Below are positions 9,380-18,445 of a DNA stretch of 64,000 nt, piece after piece (within the stretch, counting starts at the first letter, position 1; every line of letters begins with the position of its first letter). The notes under the pieces were generated by a model. It did not search any database, was not told the DNA's origin, and saw nothing but the letters and a program-made list of their open reading frames with translations. The DNA is from Rudaea sp039935035 (GTDB lineage Bacteria > Pseudomonadota > Gammaproteobacteria > Xanthomonadales > Rhodanobacteraceae): contig JBDTLA010000084.1 in assembly GCA_039935035.1 (NCBI GenBank), forward strand, positions 14,237-78,236. The letters are read 5' to 3'. A program made the position numbers and the translations under genes.

Positions 9380-9697
9380 TGCAGAAGTTTAGAGCCCCGC
9401 AACGCGTAGGCATAGGGGGAAGAGCCGAGACTCGGGGCTCGCGCTCGGAAAAAACATAAAGGATGCGTCATTCCAACGAGGCGCTCTTCAACAGCCGCAG
9501 GGCTGGTCAAACTGGAATCCAGGTCTTTCTTTTCGCTTTTGCGTTGGTGAATCAAGAGCAAGAACTGGATTCCTGCCTACGCGGAAATGACCAACCGTTG
9601 ATTGTACGAATCCCGAATCCCGATTCCCCGCTCGCTTGTATTCACCCACTATTGCGCTAGCATGCTGCATCACAACATTTAGCCATGGCCTGACCCC
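9380..9697. repeat. Gene-free gap filled with dispersed repeats
   Basis: No gene is seen. From left to right there is a GAGACTCGGGGCTCG-type stretch, an imperfect GTCATTCC...GGAATCCAG hairpin half (about 9469-9521), a second fragment CTGGATTCCTGCC...GGAAATGACC (about 9565-9592) in inverted orientation, and CGAATCCCGAATCCCGATT (about 9608). All three match repeat families seen at 34.5, 46.1, 55.0, 57.6 and 63.8 kb. The gap must also hold the rsgA and aminotransferase promoters, which I cannot place. Confidence 0.6.
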
Positions 9698-10957
9698 ATG
9701 CCGTTATCGACCCCGAACCCCGCGGTGCGCGCCAGCAACCGACTGGGCAATGTGCGTTACGAAATCCGTGGCGAACTCACACGCCGCGCGCTTGAGCTCG
9801 AAGCGCAGGGACGGCCCATCGTCAAACTCAATATCGGCAACCCTGGCCTGTTCGGATTCCAGGCACCCGAACACCTGCGGCACGCATTGGCCGAAAACCT
9901 GGCGCGCAGTGAAGCGTATTGCCATCAACAAGGCCTGCCACAGGCGCGCGCAGCAATCGCAGCCCAACAGCAACAACGCGGTGCGACGAACGCAACCGCA
10001 CAGCAGGTATTCATCGGCAACGGCGTCAGCGAGTTGATCGATCTTTGCCTGCGCGCCTTGCTCAACAGCGGCGATGAAGTGTTGTTGCCGAGCCCGGACT
10101 ACCCGTTATGGAGTGCAGCAACCGTGCTCAACGATGGTAGCCCGCGCTATTACTCGTGTCCCGCTACGCGCGCACACCTGCCAGATCCGGATGAAATTGA
10201 AGCGCTGATTACCCCGCGTACACGCGCCTTGGTGTTGATCAATCCGAACAACCCGACCGGCGCGGTGTATCCACGCGAACTGCTACAGGCGCTGGTTGAC
10301 GTGGCATGGCGTCACCGCCTCGTGTTGCTCAGCGATGAAATCTACGATGGCATTCTCTACGACGGCGCGCAATTCGTGCCGCTGGCCAGTTTGGCTGGCG
10401 ACGTGCCCTGCGTGAGTTTCGGCGGGTTGTCGAAAATGTATCGTGCCTGCGGTTGGCGCGTGGGTTGGATCAGCTTGTCCGGAGTGCCGCACGCGATGGA
10501 CGAGTTTGCCCATGCACTGGATTTGCTCGCGGCATTGCGTTTGTGTGCCAACGTACCGGGCCAATGGGCCATCGCCCCGGCTCTGACCGGCCCCGACAGC
10601 AGCGCCGCACTGACCGCCCCCGGCGGGCGCCTGCATGAAGCGCGCCGCGTCGCGATGGAACATTGTGCGCAAAGTGACTTTCTTGATCTGGTCGCGCCCA
10701 AAGGGGCGCTGTACGCATTTCCGTCGATCCGCGCCGCGGTATTGCCGACTTTTGACGATGCCGAATTCGCGCTGGACCTGCTTGAGCGCGAAGCTATCCT
10801 GGTCGTGCCAGGCAGCGGTTTCAACATTGCTGCGCGCAATCACTTCCGCATGACGTTGCTGCCACAGCCGGAGCAACTTCACGCCGTGTTTGCAGGCATC
10901 GAGCGCGTGCTCGGGCAGCATGCGGCGCGGCGCCCGTTGCACCGTCATGTGGCGTAG
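9698..10957 (+). CDS. alaA: AlaA-like alanine/aspartate-family aminotransferase
   Basis: 419 residues, class I PLP-dependent aminotransferase. The PLP-binding lysine is K246 in GGLSKMYRACGWRVGW; NPNNPTGAVYP (about 183-193), SDEIYDG (212-218) and the C-terminal FRMTLLP arginine region are all present. The overall pattern, including the IGNPGLFGF start, fits the AlaA/YfbQ group, which makes alanine from pyruvate with glutamate as amino donor. The C-terminal end overlaps the next gene by 11 bp. Confidence 0.88.
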   Translation: MPLSTPNPAVRASNRLGNVRYEIRGELTRRALELEAQGRPIVKLNIGNPGLFGFQAPEHLRHALAENLARSEAYCHQQGLPQARAAIAAQQQQRGATNATAQQVFIGNGVSELIDLCLRALLNSGDEVLLPSPDYPLWSAATVLNDGSPRYYSCPATRAHLPDPDEIEALITPRTRALVLINPNNPTGAVYPRELLQALVDVAWRHRLVLLSDEIYDGILYDGAQFVPLASLAGDVPCVSFGGLSKMYRACGWRVGWISLSGVPHAMDEFAHALDLLAALRLCANVPGQWAIAPALTGPDSSAALTAPGGRLHEARRVAMEHCAQSDFLDLVAPKGALYAFPSIRAAVLPTFDDAEFALDLLEREAILVVPGSGFNIAARNHFRMTLLPQPEQLHAVFAGIERVLGQHAARRPLHRHVA

Positions 10958-11615
10958 CCTGGGTTTGCTCGGCATGAGCCTCGCAACCTCGGCAGGCGCA
11001 GCGCAGCCGCATTTCCTGGCGCTCGGCGATTCCTACACCATCGGTGAGAGTGTGCCCGCGTCGGCGCGCTGGCCAGTGCAGGTGGTCGATGCGTTGGCGG
11101 TGCGTGGCATCAAGCTGTCAGGGCCAGAAATCGTCGCCCAAACCGGCTGGACCACGGACGAGCTATCCGCCGCAATGGATGCACACACGTTCCATCCACC
11201 GTACGCGTTGGTCACGCTGTCGATCGGCGTGAACAACCAGTATCGCGGGCGCAACCTGGGCAACTACCGCAACGAATTCCAGCACCTGCTGGAACGCGCC
11301 ATCAAACTGGCCGGCGATCACCCGCAGCATGTGATCGTGGTTTCCATTCCGGATTGGGGGGTGACGCGATTCGGGGCAGGCAGCGGCCGCGACACAAAGC
11401 AGATCGCCCGCGAGCTCGACGCGTACAACGCCGCCAACGCGAAGATCTCGGCGCGGCTTGGCGCGCGTTACGTCGACGTAACTGGCATCTCGCGCAATGC
11501 AGGTGCGGCTGCGGACATGCTCACCGGCGACGGCCTACATCCCTCGGTGGCACAGTACAAACTCTGGGTCGACGCAATATTGGCGCAGGCGCAGTCCGTG
11601 CTGTCGACGCGTTAG
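10947..11615 (+). CDS. Exported SGNH/GDSL hydrolase
   Basis: 222 residues. A signal peptide (MWRSLGLLGMSLATSAGAA) sets the likely start inside the end of the aminotransferase gene; an ATG nine codons earlier is possible. The SGNH blocks are GDSYTIG with nucleophile S29, the glycine block near TTDELSAAM, SIGVNNQYRG (block III Asn), and DGLHPS with the Asp-His pair near the C-terminus. Such enzymes are lipases or esterases of the periplasm or cell surface. The substrate is unknown. Confidence 0.88.
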   Translation: MWRSLGLLGMSLATSAGAAQPHFLALGDSYTIGESVPASARWPVQVVDALAVRGIKLSGPEIVAQTGWTTDELSAAMDAHTFHPPYALVTLSIGVNNQYRGRNLGNYRNEFQHLLERAIKLAGDHPQHVIVVSIPDWGVTRFGAGSGRDTKQIARELDAYNAANAKISARLGARYVDVTGISRNAGAAADMLTGDGLHPSVAQYKLWVDAILAQAQSVLSTR

Positions 11616-11647
11616 AATACGCATCTACCTTCTTGCCGAGTTTGCCC

Positions 11648-12571
11648 ATGTCCACTTCAGACGTTCGTACCCGTATTGAATCCTTGTTGCAAGCACATCC
11701 CATCGTGCTGTTCATGAAAGGCACCCGCAGTGCGCCGCAATGCGGGTTTTCCGCCGCCACGGTCGGCGTACTCGACGACCTGCTGCCCGATTATTTCAGC
11801 GTCAACGTGCTCGAAGATGGCGAGATCCGCGAAGGCATCAAGGCCTATGGCAATTGGCCGACGATTCCGCAGTTGTACGTCAACGGCGAGTTGGTCGGCG
11901 GCGCAGACATCGTGCAGTCGATGTATTCGAGTGGACAATTGCAAAGCGTGTTCGGCTTGCCATCGCCAGATCGCTCACCGCCGGCGATCACGATCAGCGA
12001 TACCGCAGCAAACGCGATTCGCGGGGCGCTGGCCGACGCCGAGCCCGGCGTGCACCTGCACATGTCCATCGACAAACGCTTCCGTGCGCAATTCCAACTG
12101 GTCCAGCCCGACACACAGGCGATTCGCGCCGAAGCCGGCGGCATCGCGATCTACATGAATCCAGGCACCGCACAGCGTGCGCGCGGCGTGAATATCGACT
12201 GGGTGGAAACGCCGCAAGGCGCCGGACTCAAGATCGACAACCCGAATGCACCCGTCGCAGTGAAATCCATGTCGGTGCAGCAACTCAAGGCGCGCCTGGA
12301 CGCCGCCGACATCACCCTGATCGATGTGCGCCCATCGGCGGAACGAGCGCAAGCCGCGCTTGCGCAACCATTCCACACGGTCGACGATGGCGTCGAAAAC
12401 CTCGCTGCGCTGCCCAAGCAAACTGCGCTCGCCTTCATCTGCCACACCGGCGCACGCAGCACCGGTGCTGCGGAGCATTTCCGTGACCTGGGATTCAATG
12501 AGGTCTACAACGTGACCGGCGGCATTGATGCGTGGTCGCGCGAGATCGATGCAAGCGTGCCGCGTTACTGA
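11648..12571 (+). CDS. Monothiol glutaredoxin - HesB-like - rhodanese fusion
   Basis: 307 residues, three parts. Residues 1-105 are a Grx4-type monothiol glutaredoxin with CGFS at 32-35 and the WPTIPQLYVNG segment, a class that carries [2Fe-2S] clusters. Residues about 112-200 (ITISDTAANAIRGAL to LKIDNPNAP) resemble the A-type (HesB/IscA) iron-sulfur scaffold fold but lack its conserved cysteines. Residues about 208-307 are a rhodanese with active-site C265 in CHTGARSTG. This suggests a cytoplasmic protein linking sulfur transfer to Fe-S delivery. A longer upstream reading is rejected because it would run through the SGNH gene in another frame. Confidence 0.9.
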   Translation: MSTSDVRTRIESLLQAHPIVLFMKGTRSAPQCGFSAATVGVLDDLLPDYFSVNVLEDGEIREGIKAYGNWPTIPQLYVNGELVGGADIVQSMYSSGQLQSVFGLPSPDRSPPAITISDTAANAIRGALADAEPGVHLHMSIDKRFRAQFQLVQPDTQAIRAEAGGIAIYMNPGTAQRARGVNIDWVETPQGAGLKIDNPNAPVAVKSMSVQQLKARLDAADITLIDVRPSAERAQAALAQPFHTVDDGVENLAALPKQTALAFICHTGARSTGAAEHFRDLGFNEVYNVTGGIDAWSREIDASVPRY

Positions 12572-12699
12572 AATTTCCCGCACCCCGGCGCAATGCTGAC
12601 CATCGATACCGCTATGGTTTGATCGCACGCAAAGGCGTATCGTGTCTGTCGGTTAGCTGCACGCTGTGGCAAGCCGGCAGCACAACGAGGAGGGCCGTT

Positions 12700-13038
12700 A
12701 TGCGCGCATCTATTTTGTTGATACCGCTTGCCTGTTTTCTCGTCACAGCGTGTGGCAGCAGTGAAAACAGTGCCGCGGCCGCGGCATGCGGCAAGGAGAT
12801 TGCCAAGCAGATGGGCAGCAAAACCTATCAGGTCGACCTCAACGATCTGGCCCGTCACGCCAAAGCCGAATCCGCCGACACCGTGCTGATGAATTCGACG
12901 GTGGTATTCGACAAAGGCCTATCCACCGAACGCAAGCAGACCTACGAGTGCCGCGCGCGCATCGACAAGTCCGGCAATGCCAGCGTGTTGTATCTGCAGT
13001 TCAACTGGAACACGTCGGATTTGAAAAAGGCCGGTTGA
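12700..13038 (+). CDS. Small lipoprotein of unknown function
   Basis: 112 residues; the ATG follows an AGGAGG ribosome-binding site. A type II signal peptide ends in the lipobox LVTAC, so C18 should be lipidated and the protein anchored in a membrane. The mature part is compact and ends in an FNWNTSDL segment, with two further cysteines (CGKE and YECR) that could pair. No family recognised. It lies between the glutaredoxin fusion and fadE with its own ribosome-binding site. Confidence 0.75.
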   Translation: MRASILLIPLACFLVTACGSSENSAAAAACGKEIAKQMGSKTYQVDLNDLARHAKAESADTVLMNSTVVFDKGLSTERKQTYECRARIDKSGNASVLYLQFNWNTSDLKKAG

Positions 13039-13101
13039 GCTTTGCTTTTTCGTAGCCGCGGCGGATGATAGGCGCCACCTCGCTTGGCTCACGGTGCGCT
13101 C

Positions 13102-15516
13102 ATGCTGATCACGGTCATTCTGGCGCTGCTGCTTTTCAGCTCGTTGTTGTTCCTTGGCTACGGCTTTTATGCGTGGACGGGCGCCGCGGCAATCTGGCTG
13201 ATTGGCTGGCGCATTCTCGGCGTCGCGTCGCCGCTGGCGTTCGAGGTCGTCGCCATCGCGCTGATCGTGCTCGCTGCAATCTTCGGCTTGCCGCCTTTGC
13301 GACGCCTGCTGATCTCGCGTTTCGCAATGAAGGCGATGGCGCGCGTGCTGCCGCGCCTTGGCGAAACCGAGCGCATCGCGCTGGAAGCCGGAACCGTGTG
13401 GTGGGATGGGGAACTGTTTTCCGGGCGACCGCATTGGCACACCCTGCTCGACTTCCAGGCACAGAAACTCAACGCTGACGAGCAGGCGTTCATGGACGGC
13501 CCGGTTGCCGAATTGTGTGCCCGACTCGATGACTGGGAAATTCAACAGCAGCGCGATCTTCCCGCCGAGATCTGGTCGTTCCTGCGCACCAAGGGTTTCT
13601 TCGGCATGATCATTCCGAAGCAATACGGTGGTCATGGATTTTCCGCGATCGCCCATTCGCGCGTGGTCACGCGCATCTCATCGCGCTCGGTGGCCGCAGC
13701 GGTCACGGTGATGGTGCCCAACTCGCTCGGCCCGGGAGAACTGCTGCTGCACTACGGTACCGACGAACAGAAAAACTACTATCTGCCGCGATTGGCCAAG
13801 GGCGACGAGATCCCGTGCTTTGGCCTGACCGGCCCAGAGGCAGGTTCCGACGCTGCCGCGACGCAATCCACCGGCGTCGTCGAAAAGCGCATCGTCGATG
13901 GCAAGGAAATCCTCGGCCTTCGCCTGAACTGGAAAAAGCGCTACATCACCCTGGCCCCGGTTGCTACGCTGATTGGTCTGGCGTTTCGCATCAAGGATCC
14001 GGATCACCTGCTCGGCGAGGTCGAAGACCTTGGCATTTCCTGCGCATTGATCTCGCGCGACCTGGAAGGTATCGAAATCGGCCAGCGCCACGATCCGATG
14101 GGCGTACCTTTCATGAACGGGCCCATCGTTGGCAACGATGTATTCGCTCCACTGGACTGCGTGATCGGCGGCAATGAAGGCATCGGTCAAGGCTGGCGCA
14201 TGCTGATGGAATGCCTCGCCGCCGGACGTTCGATTTCGCTACCCGCGCTGAGCGTCGGCGCCGCGCAAATGGCCACGCGCATCAGTGGTGCCTATGCCAC
14301 GGTGCGCGAACAGTTCGACACACCGATCGGCCGCTTCGAGGGCATCGAAGAACCGCTCGCTCGCATAGCCGGCAAAACCTACATGATGACGGCCACGCGC
14401 ACGCTCACCTGCGGCGCACTGGATGCCGGGCAGAAGCCGGCGGTGTTGTCGGCCATCGCCAAGGCGTACCTGACCGAAGGCATGCGCGAAGTCATCATCG
14501 ATGCGATGGACATCCGTGCCGGTGCCGCCATTCAGCGCGGCCCACGCAACACCCTCGCACGCGCATGGGACGCCGTGCCCATTGGCATTACCGTGGAAGG
14601 CGCGAACATTCTCACCCGCTCGATGATCATCTACGGCCAAGGTGCAATTCGCTGCCATCCGTTCGTGCAGCACGAGATCGATGCGATCGCCAACAACAAT
14701 CTGAAAAAGTTCGATTCGGCAATCTTCGGCCACATCAATCTGCTGATGCGCAATGCCACGCGCGCAAAACTGCTGGCCTGGACTGGCAGCCGGCTTGCCG
14801 CCGCACCACGCACCGAAGATACTGCGCGCTACTACCAACACCTGTCGCGTTTCTCCGCCGCATTCGAATTGTTGTCGGATTTCGCCATGGGTACGCTCGG
14901 GGGCACCTTGAAGCGTCGCGAAAAGATTTCCGGGCGCCTCGCCGATGCGCTGGCCTATCTGTATCTGGCCTCCGCCGCGCTCAAGCGTTACCACGACGAA
15001 GGCAAGACCACGGCCAACTACAACCTGGTGCGCTGGTGTGCCGAGTTGTGCCTGTACCGAATCCAGGAAGCGTTGCTCGGCGTGCTCGAGAATCTGCCGA
15101 TGCGCGGTATCGCCTGGTGGCTTGGCTGGGCGATCTTTCCGCTCGGCGCGCGCTTCCGCCCACCCTCGGACAAACTCGGTTCACGCGTTGCCCGCGACAT
15201 CCTCGAAGACCGCGAAGCACGCATCAACCTGAGCCACGATATCTTCGTGCCACCAGCCAACGAAGCCGGATTGGGCGCGCTGGAAGCCGCGCTCGACAAA
15301 GCCGTGCGCGCAATCCCGATCGAAACCAAATTGCGTGATGCCGTGCGTGCCGGCAAACTCGACCGCGCGCCCGGGCACATGCTCGACGATCTGGGCCTGG
15401 CCGCTGGCGTAATCACCCAGGCCGAGTACGAATTGCTGCACGAAGCCGACGCCGCGCGCGATGAAGTTGTCGCAGTCGATGCATTCGATCCGGAGACGTT
15501 CAAGACCTTGCATTGA
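13102..15516 (+). CDS. fadE: Long-chain acyl-CoA dehydrogenase
   Basis: About 804 residues, close to the 814 of E. coli FadE. The N-terminus holds two hydrophobic segments (about 1-25 and 30-62), as in membrane-associated FadE. The flavoprotein body follows: CFGLTGPEAGSDAAA (FAD/substrate loop), the QFDTPIGRFEGIEEPLARIA helix pair, and the C-terminal DUF1974-type extension. It performs the first oxidation of fatty acid beta-oxidation, making trans-2-enoyl-CoA with electrons passed to ETF. The ATG start is chosen over an upstream TTG; no strong ribosome-binding site is visible for either. Confidence 0.95.
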   Translation: MLITVILALLLFSSLLFLGYGFYAWTGAAAIWLIGWRILGVASPLAFEVVAIALIVLAAIFGLPPLRRLLISRFAMKAMARVLPRLGETERIALEAGTVWWDGELFSGRPHWHTLLDFQAQKLNADEQAFMDGPVAELCARLDDWEIQQQRDLPAEIWSFLRTKGFFGMIIPKQYGGHGFSAIAHSRVVTRISSRSVAAAVTVMVPNSLGPGELLLHYGTDEQKNYYLPRLAKGDEIPCFGLTGPEAGSDAAATQSTGVVEKRIVDGKEILGLRLNWKKRYITLAPVATLIGLAFRIKDPDHLLGEVEDLGISCALISRDLEGIEIGQRHDPMGVPFMNGPIVGNDVFAPLDCVIGGNEGIGQGWRMLMECLAAGRSISLPALSVGAAQMATRISGAYATVREQFDTPIGRFEGIEEPLARIAGKTYMMTATRTLTCGALDAGQKPAVLSAIAKAYLTEGMREVIIDAMDIRAGAAIQRGPRNTLARAWDAVPIGITVEGANILTRSMIIYGQGAIRCHPFVQHEIDAIANNNLKKFDSAIFGHINLLMRNATRAKLLAWTGSRLAAAPRTEDTARYYQHLSRFSAAFELLSDFAMGTLGGTLKRREKISGRLADALAYLYLASAALKRYHDEGKTTANYNLVRWCAELCLYRIQEALLGVLENLPMRGIAWWLGWAIFPLGARFRPPSDKLGSRVARDILEDREARINLSHDIFVPPANEAGLGALEAALDKAVRAIPIETKLRDAVRAGKLDRAPGHMLDDLGLAAGVITQAEYELLHEADAARDEVVAVDAFDPETFKTLH

Positions 15517-15548
15517 AACCCGTGCACGATACTGACGAGACGTACCGC

Positions 15549-16178
15549 ATGAAGGCACAATGGTATTTCGATTTCATCTCGCCGTTTTCGTATCTACAGT
15601 TACCGAAGTTGCGTGAATGGCGCACGCGCCTCGACATCACGCCCATACCGATTGCGTTCGGTGCGCTGCTTGCGCACAACGGCAATCTCGGCCCTGCGGA
15701 AATTCCGGGGCGGCGCGAATTCACTTATCGTTTCGTGCAATGGCAAGCCGACGCCGCCGGCATACCGCTGCGCTTTCCGCCTGCGCATCCTTTCAATCCG
15801 TTGGCCGCGTTGCGCTTGTGCATCGCCGCCGGATCGAGCTGGGTGGCGATCGAGGCGATCTTCAACCATCTCTGGCGTGACGGTCGCGCCGGCGTTAATG
15901 CTCTGCAACTGCGCGATGTCGGAACTGCCATCGGCGTTGTCGATGTCGAGAAGGCAATCGACACGCCCGAAGTGAAATTGCAATTGCGCGCCAATACCGA
16001 CGCCGCAATTTCCGCTGGTGTCTTTGGCGTGCCAACACTGCGCATGAACGGCGAACTGTTCTGGGGCAACGATGCATCGCCGATGGTCGAAGACTGGCTG
16101 TCGAATCCGCTGCGGTTCGACAGCGATGAGTATCGGCGCATCGCCGCGTTGCCTGTCGAGGTTCAGCGCAAGCGCTAA
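15549..16178 (+). CDS. DsbA-family 2-hydroxychromene-2-carboxylate isomerase-like protein
   Basis: 209 residues. It opens WYFDFISPFSYL, the signature start of the HCCA isomerase/kappa-class GST branch of the DsbA thioredoxin fold, and has GVFGVPTLRMNGELFWGND, the cis-proline region and its flank. HCCA isomerases act in naphthalene-type catabolism, but most homologues outside such operons have unknown substrates, often glutathione-dependent. It follows fadE by 32 bp and may be co-transcribed. The stop overlaps the end of the convergent aldolase gene by 4 bp. Confidence 0.82.
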   Translation: MKAQWYFDFISPFSYLQLPKLREWRTRLDITPIPIAFGALLAHNGNLGPAEIPGRREFTYRFVQWQADAAGIPLRFPPAHPFNPLAALRLCIAAGSSWVAIEAIFNHLWRDGRAGVNALQLRDVGTAIGVVDVEKAIDTPEVKLQLRANTDAAISAGVFGVPTLRMNGELFWGNDASPMVEDWLSNPLRFDSDEYRRIAALPVEVQRKR

Positions 16179-17206
16179 GCGCCTGCCATAACCCGGTGCA
16201 ATGCCGCAAGCGCCGTGTCGATCCCTTTGGTGTCGACGTCCAGATGCGTCACCGCACGAACGGTACGCGCTCCCATCGGACCCATGCGCACTCCGACATC
16301 GAGCAATCCGCGACAAACTTTTGCGGCATCCCAATTCGCTGCGCCGACATCGAAGTAAATCAGATTGGTTTCAACGCTGGCCGGATCGATGTGCAAGCCG
16401 TCGATGCTTGCAATACCTGCGGCGAGACGTTTTGCATTCGCGTGATCTTCGGCCAGGCGCTCGACGTGGTGATCCAGCGCGTATTCGCAGGCCGCGGCGA
16501 TGATGCCGCTCTGGCGCATCGCGCCGCCCCAACGCAACTTCAGACGCGTGGCTTCGTGGATGAATTCAGTTGTCCCGGCCAGCACGGCACCACCGGGTGC
16601 GCCGAGGCCCTTGGAAAAGTCGATCCACGCCGAATCGAATCCACGCGCGTATTCAGCCGCAGCAATGCCGCTTGCAACGCAGGCATTGATCAAACGCGCG
16701 CCGTCCATATGTGTGACCAGACCGGCCGCGTGCGCCACGTCGGCCACTTCCTGGAGCGTGCCCAATGGCCAGATCGCGCCACCGCCAAGATTCGCGGTCT
16801 GCTCAACTTCGACCAGTCGCTGTCGCGGTGCATGCAGCATATCGGCATGAATTTTTTCCCGCAGCTGCGCGGCATCGAAAATGCCTCGGCGGCCAGCGAT
16901 CGGATTCAACATGACGCCGGCCAACGCCGCCGGCCCGCCGCCCTCGAAGCCAATGATGTGCGAGGTGACATCGCAGATGACTTCGTCGCCGGGTTTGCAA
17001 TGCACCGCCAAGGCGATTTCGTTGCACATCGTGCCCGAGGGCAGATAAACGGCGGCTTGTTTGCCGAGCAACGCGGCGCAGCGTTCGATCAGGCGATTGA
17101 CGCTCGGATCTTCACCGGCGCGCTCGTCGCCGACTTCGGCATGGGCCATCACCTGGCGCATCGCTGGCGTGGGTCGCGTCTTGGTGTCACTGAACAAATC
17201 GATCAT
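16175..17206 (-). CDS. ltaE: Low-specificity L-threonine aldolase
   Basis: 343 residues, fold-type I PLP enzyme. The PLP lysine is K199 in DFSKGLGAPGG; the N-terminal FSDTKTRPTPAMRQ and MDGARL (about 167-172) motifs match the threonine aldolase/beta-eliminating lyase group. It cleaves L-threonine and L-allo-threonine to glycine and acetaldehyde. The start is at MIDLFSDTKT, the usual family start. A convergent neighbour overlaps its 3' end. Confidence 0.92.
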   Translation of the reverse strand: MIDLFSDTKTRPTPAMRQVMAHAEVGDERAGEDPSVNRLIERCAALLGKQAAVYLPSGTMCNEIALAVHCKPGDEVICDVTSHIIGFEGGGPAALAGVMLNPIAGRRGIFDAAQLREKIHADMLHAPRQRLVEVEQTANLGGGAIWPLGTLQEVADVAHAAGLVTHMDGARLINACVASGIAAAEYARGFDSAWIDFSKGLGAPGGAVLAGTTEFIHEATRLKLRWGGAMRQSGIIAAACEYALDHHVERLAEDHANAKRLAAGIASIDGLHIDPASVETNLIYFDVGAANWDAAKVCRGLLDVGVRMGPMGARTVRAVTHLDVDTKGIDTALAALHRVMAGA

Positions 17207-17297
17207 GTGTGTACATCCGGTTAAAAGTGCAAGCATCGCAGCCGCTCGCGCTGTCGGCAAGCGGGCGCGCTACACTAGCTTCAGGAGATACGCATCA

Positions 17298-17939
17298 ATG
17301 CGCCTGGCTTCAGTTCTCATTGCCATTATCTGTTTCGTAGCGCTTGCCCGAGCGGGCGAAGTGTACAAGTGTACCGATGCCAGTGGCGACGTCGCATTCC
17401 AGGATCACCCTTGCACGACAGGCAGCGATCAGACGCTGGTGCATGTCGACGACACAGCGCCGCAATTGCCAGCACCACCGACGTCGGATGTCGCGCCGCT
17501 TCCAGCACGACCTGCGCAAGCGGCACTGCCCGCTGCGCCTGCGTCCACGCCGCTGCCGCCACTGTGGGTTTGTGAAAACGCCGAAGACGGTACACAATAT
17601 TTCAGCCACAACGGCGTGCCACCGGTACGCTACGTGCCGCTTGGAACGCTGGGCTACCCCGGACAAAGCCTGAGCCAGGCTTACGGACCGGGCGGCATTG
17701 GCGTATCCGCACCGGGCATGCGCAAGATTCCCATCGATCGTTCGCCAGACGCCGCACTGGCCGGCGGCTATTCACCCTTGCAGGATCGCTGCATCCAGGC
17801 ATCGCGCGAACAAACTTGCAGCTATCTGCGCAGCCAATACGACGAAATCCACGAAAAACTGCGCCGCGCGTTCAAGGATGAACGAGCGATCCTGCAACCT
17901 CAGCAAGACACCCTGGAAGCGCAGCTGGTCAATTGTTGA
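17298..17939 (+). CDS. Exported DUF4124-type protein
   Basis: 213 residues, start set by AGGAG ten bases before the ATG. After a short signal peptide (to about ARA, residue 19) comes GEVYKCTDASGDVAFQDHPC, the DUF4124 signature found near the N-terminus of many exported proteobacterial proteins. A Pro/Ala-rich linker (about 55-95) is followed by a cysteine-containing C-terminal domain ending in a charged helix (YDEIHEKLRRAFKDERAIL). The function of DUF4124 is unknown; periplasmic location is inferred. Confidence 0.8.
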   Translation: MRLASVLIAIICFVALARAGEVYKCTDASGDVAFQDHPCTTGSDQTLVHVDDTAPQLPAPPTSDVAPLPARPAQAALPAAPASTPLPPLWVCENAEDGTQYFSHNGVPPVRYVPLGTLGYPGQSLSQAYGPGGIGVSAPGMRKIPIDRSPDAALAGGYSPLQDRCIQASREQTCSYLRSQYDEIHEKLRRAFKDERAILQPQQDTLEAQLVNC

Positions 17940-17947
17940 ACGCCGGA

Positions 17948-18436
17948 TTACCTCAGCGCAAACGTCGAGTGCCGCTGCTCATGATCGAGCAGGAAACGCT
18001 TGGCTTCCAGGCCGCCACCGAAGCCGGTCAGGCTACCGTCGGCACCGATTACACGGTGGCACGGCACCACGATCGGCAAGGGATTGCGGCCATTGGCAGC
18101 GCCGACGGCGCGGCTGGCCTTGATGTCACCCACGCGTTGCGCGAGCTCACCGTAGTTGATCGTCGTCGCATACGGAATGCGCAGCAATTCCAGCCAGACC
18201 TGCTGCTGGAATGCGGTGCCATGAGGCGCGAGTGGCAAATCGAATTCATGCAGGCGCCCATCGAAATAGGCGATGAGCTGCGCGCGCGCCTCGTGCAATG
18301 CGCCCGCACCGCGTTCCCAATCCTCGCCAATCGACGTCGGATAACGGCCAATTTCGAAATCGATATGACGCAGACCCTGCCCGTCCATGGCAAGAAGCAG
18401 GCGGCCGACTGGCGTTTGCAGATAGTCGTAATACAT
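17948..18436 (-). CDS. ogt: Methylated-DNA-[protein]-cysteine S-methyltransferase
   Basis: 162 residues with the alkyl-acceptor motif PCHRV (C126) and the preceding helix-turn-helix recognition segment (FQQQVWLELLRIPYATTINYGELA). It removes methyl groups from O6-methylguanine in a single suicidal reaction. GAGG lies seven bases before the ATG. The gene follows the alkA-like glycosylase by 9 bp, so the two direct-repair and base-excision activities for alkylated DNA form an operon. Confidence 0.95.
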   Translation of the reverse strand: MYYDYLQTPVGRLLLAMDGQGLRHIDFEIGRYPTSIGEDWERGAGALHEARAQLIAYFDGRLHEFDLPLAPHGTAFQQQVWLELLRIPYATTINYGELAQRVGDIKASRAVGAANGRNPLPIVVPCHRVIGADGSLTGFGGGLEAKRFLLDHEQRHSTFALR

Positions 18437-18445
18437 GCGCGTGCC

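Noticed and set aside
11354..11647. N-terminal extension of the glutaredoxin fusion
   Set aside because: It would translate the SGNH hydrolase gene in another frame; the glutaredoxin domain begins at the later ATG.
16196..17224. Long open frame antisense to the threonine aldolase
   Set aside because: Same reason; no recognisable domain, while the other strand encodes a full PLP enzyme.
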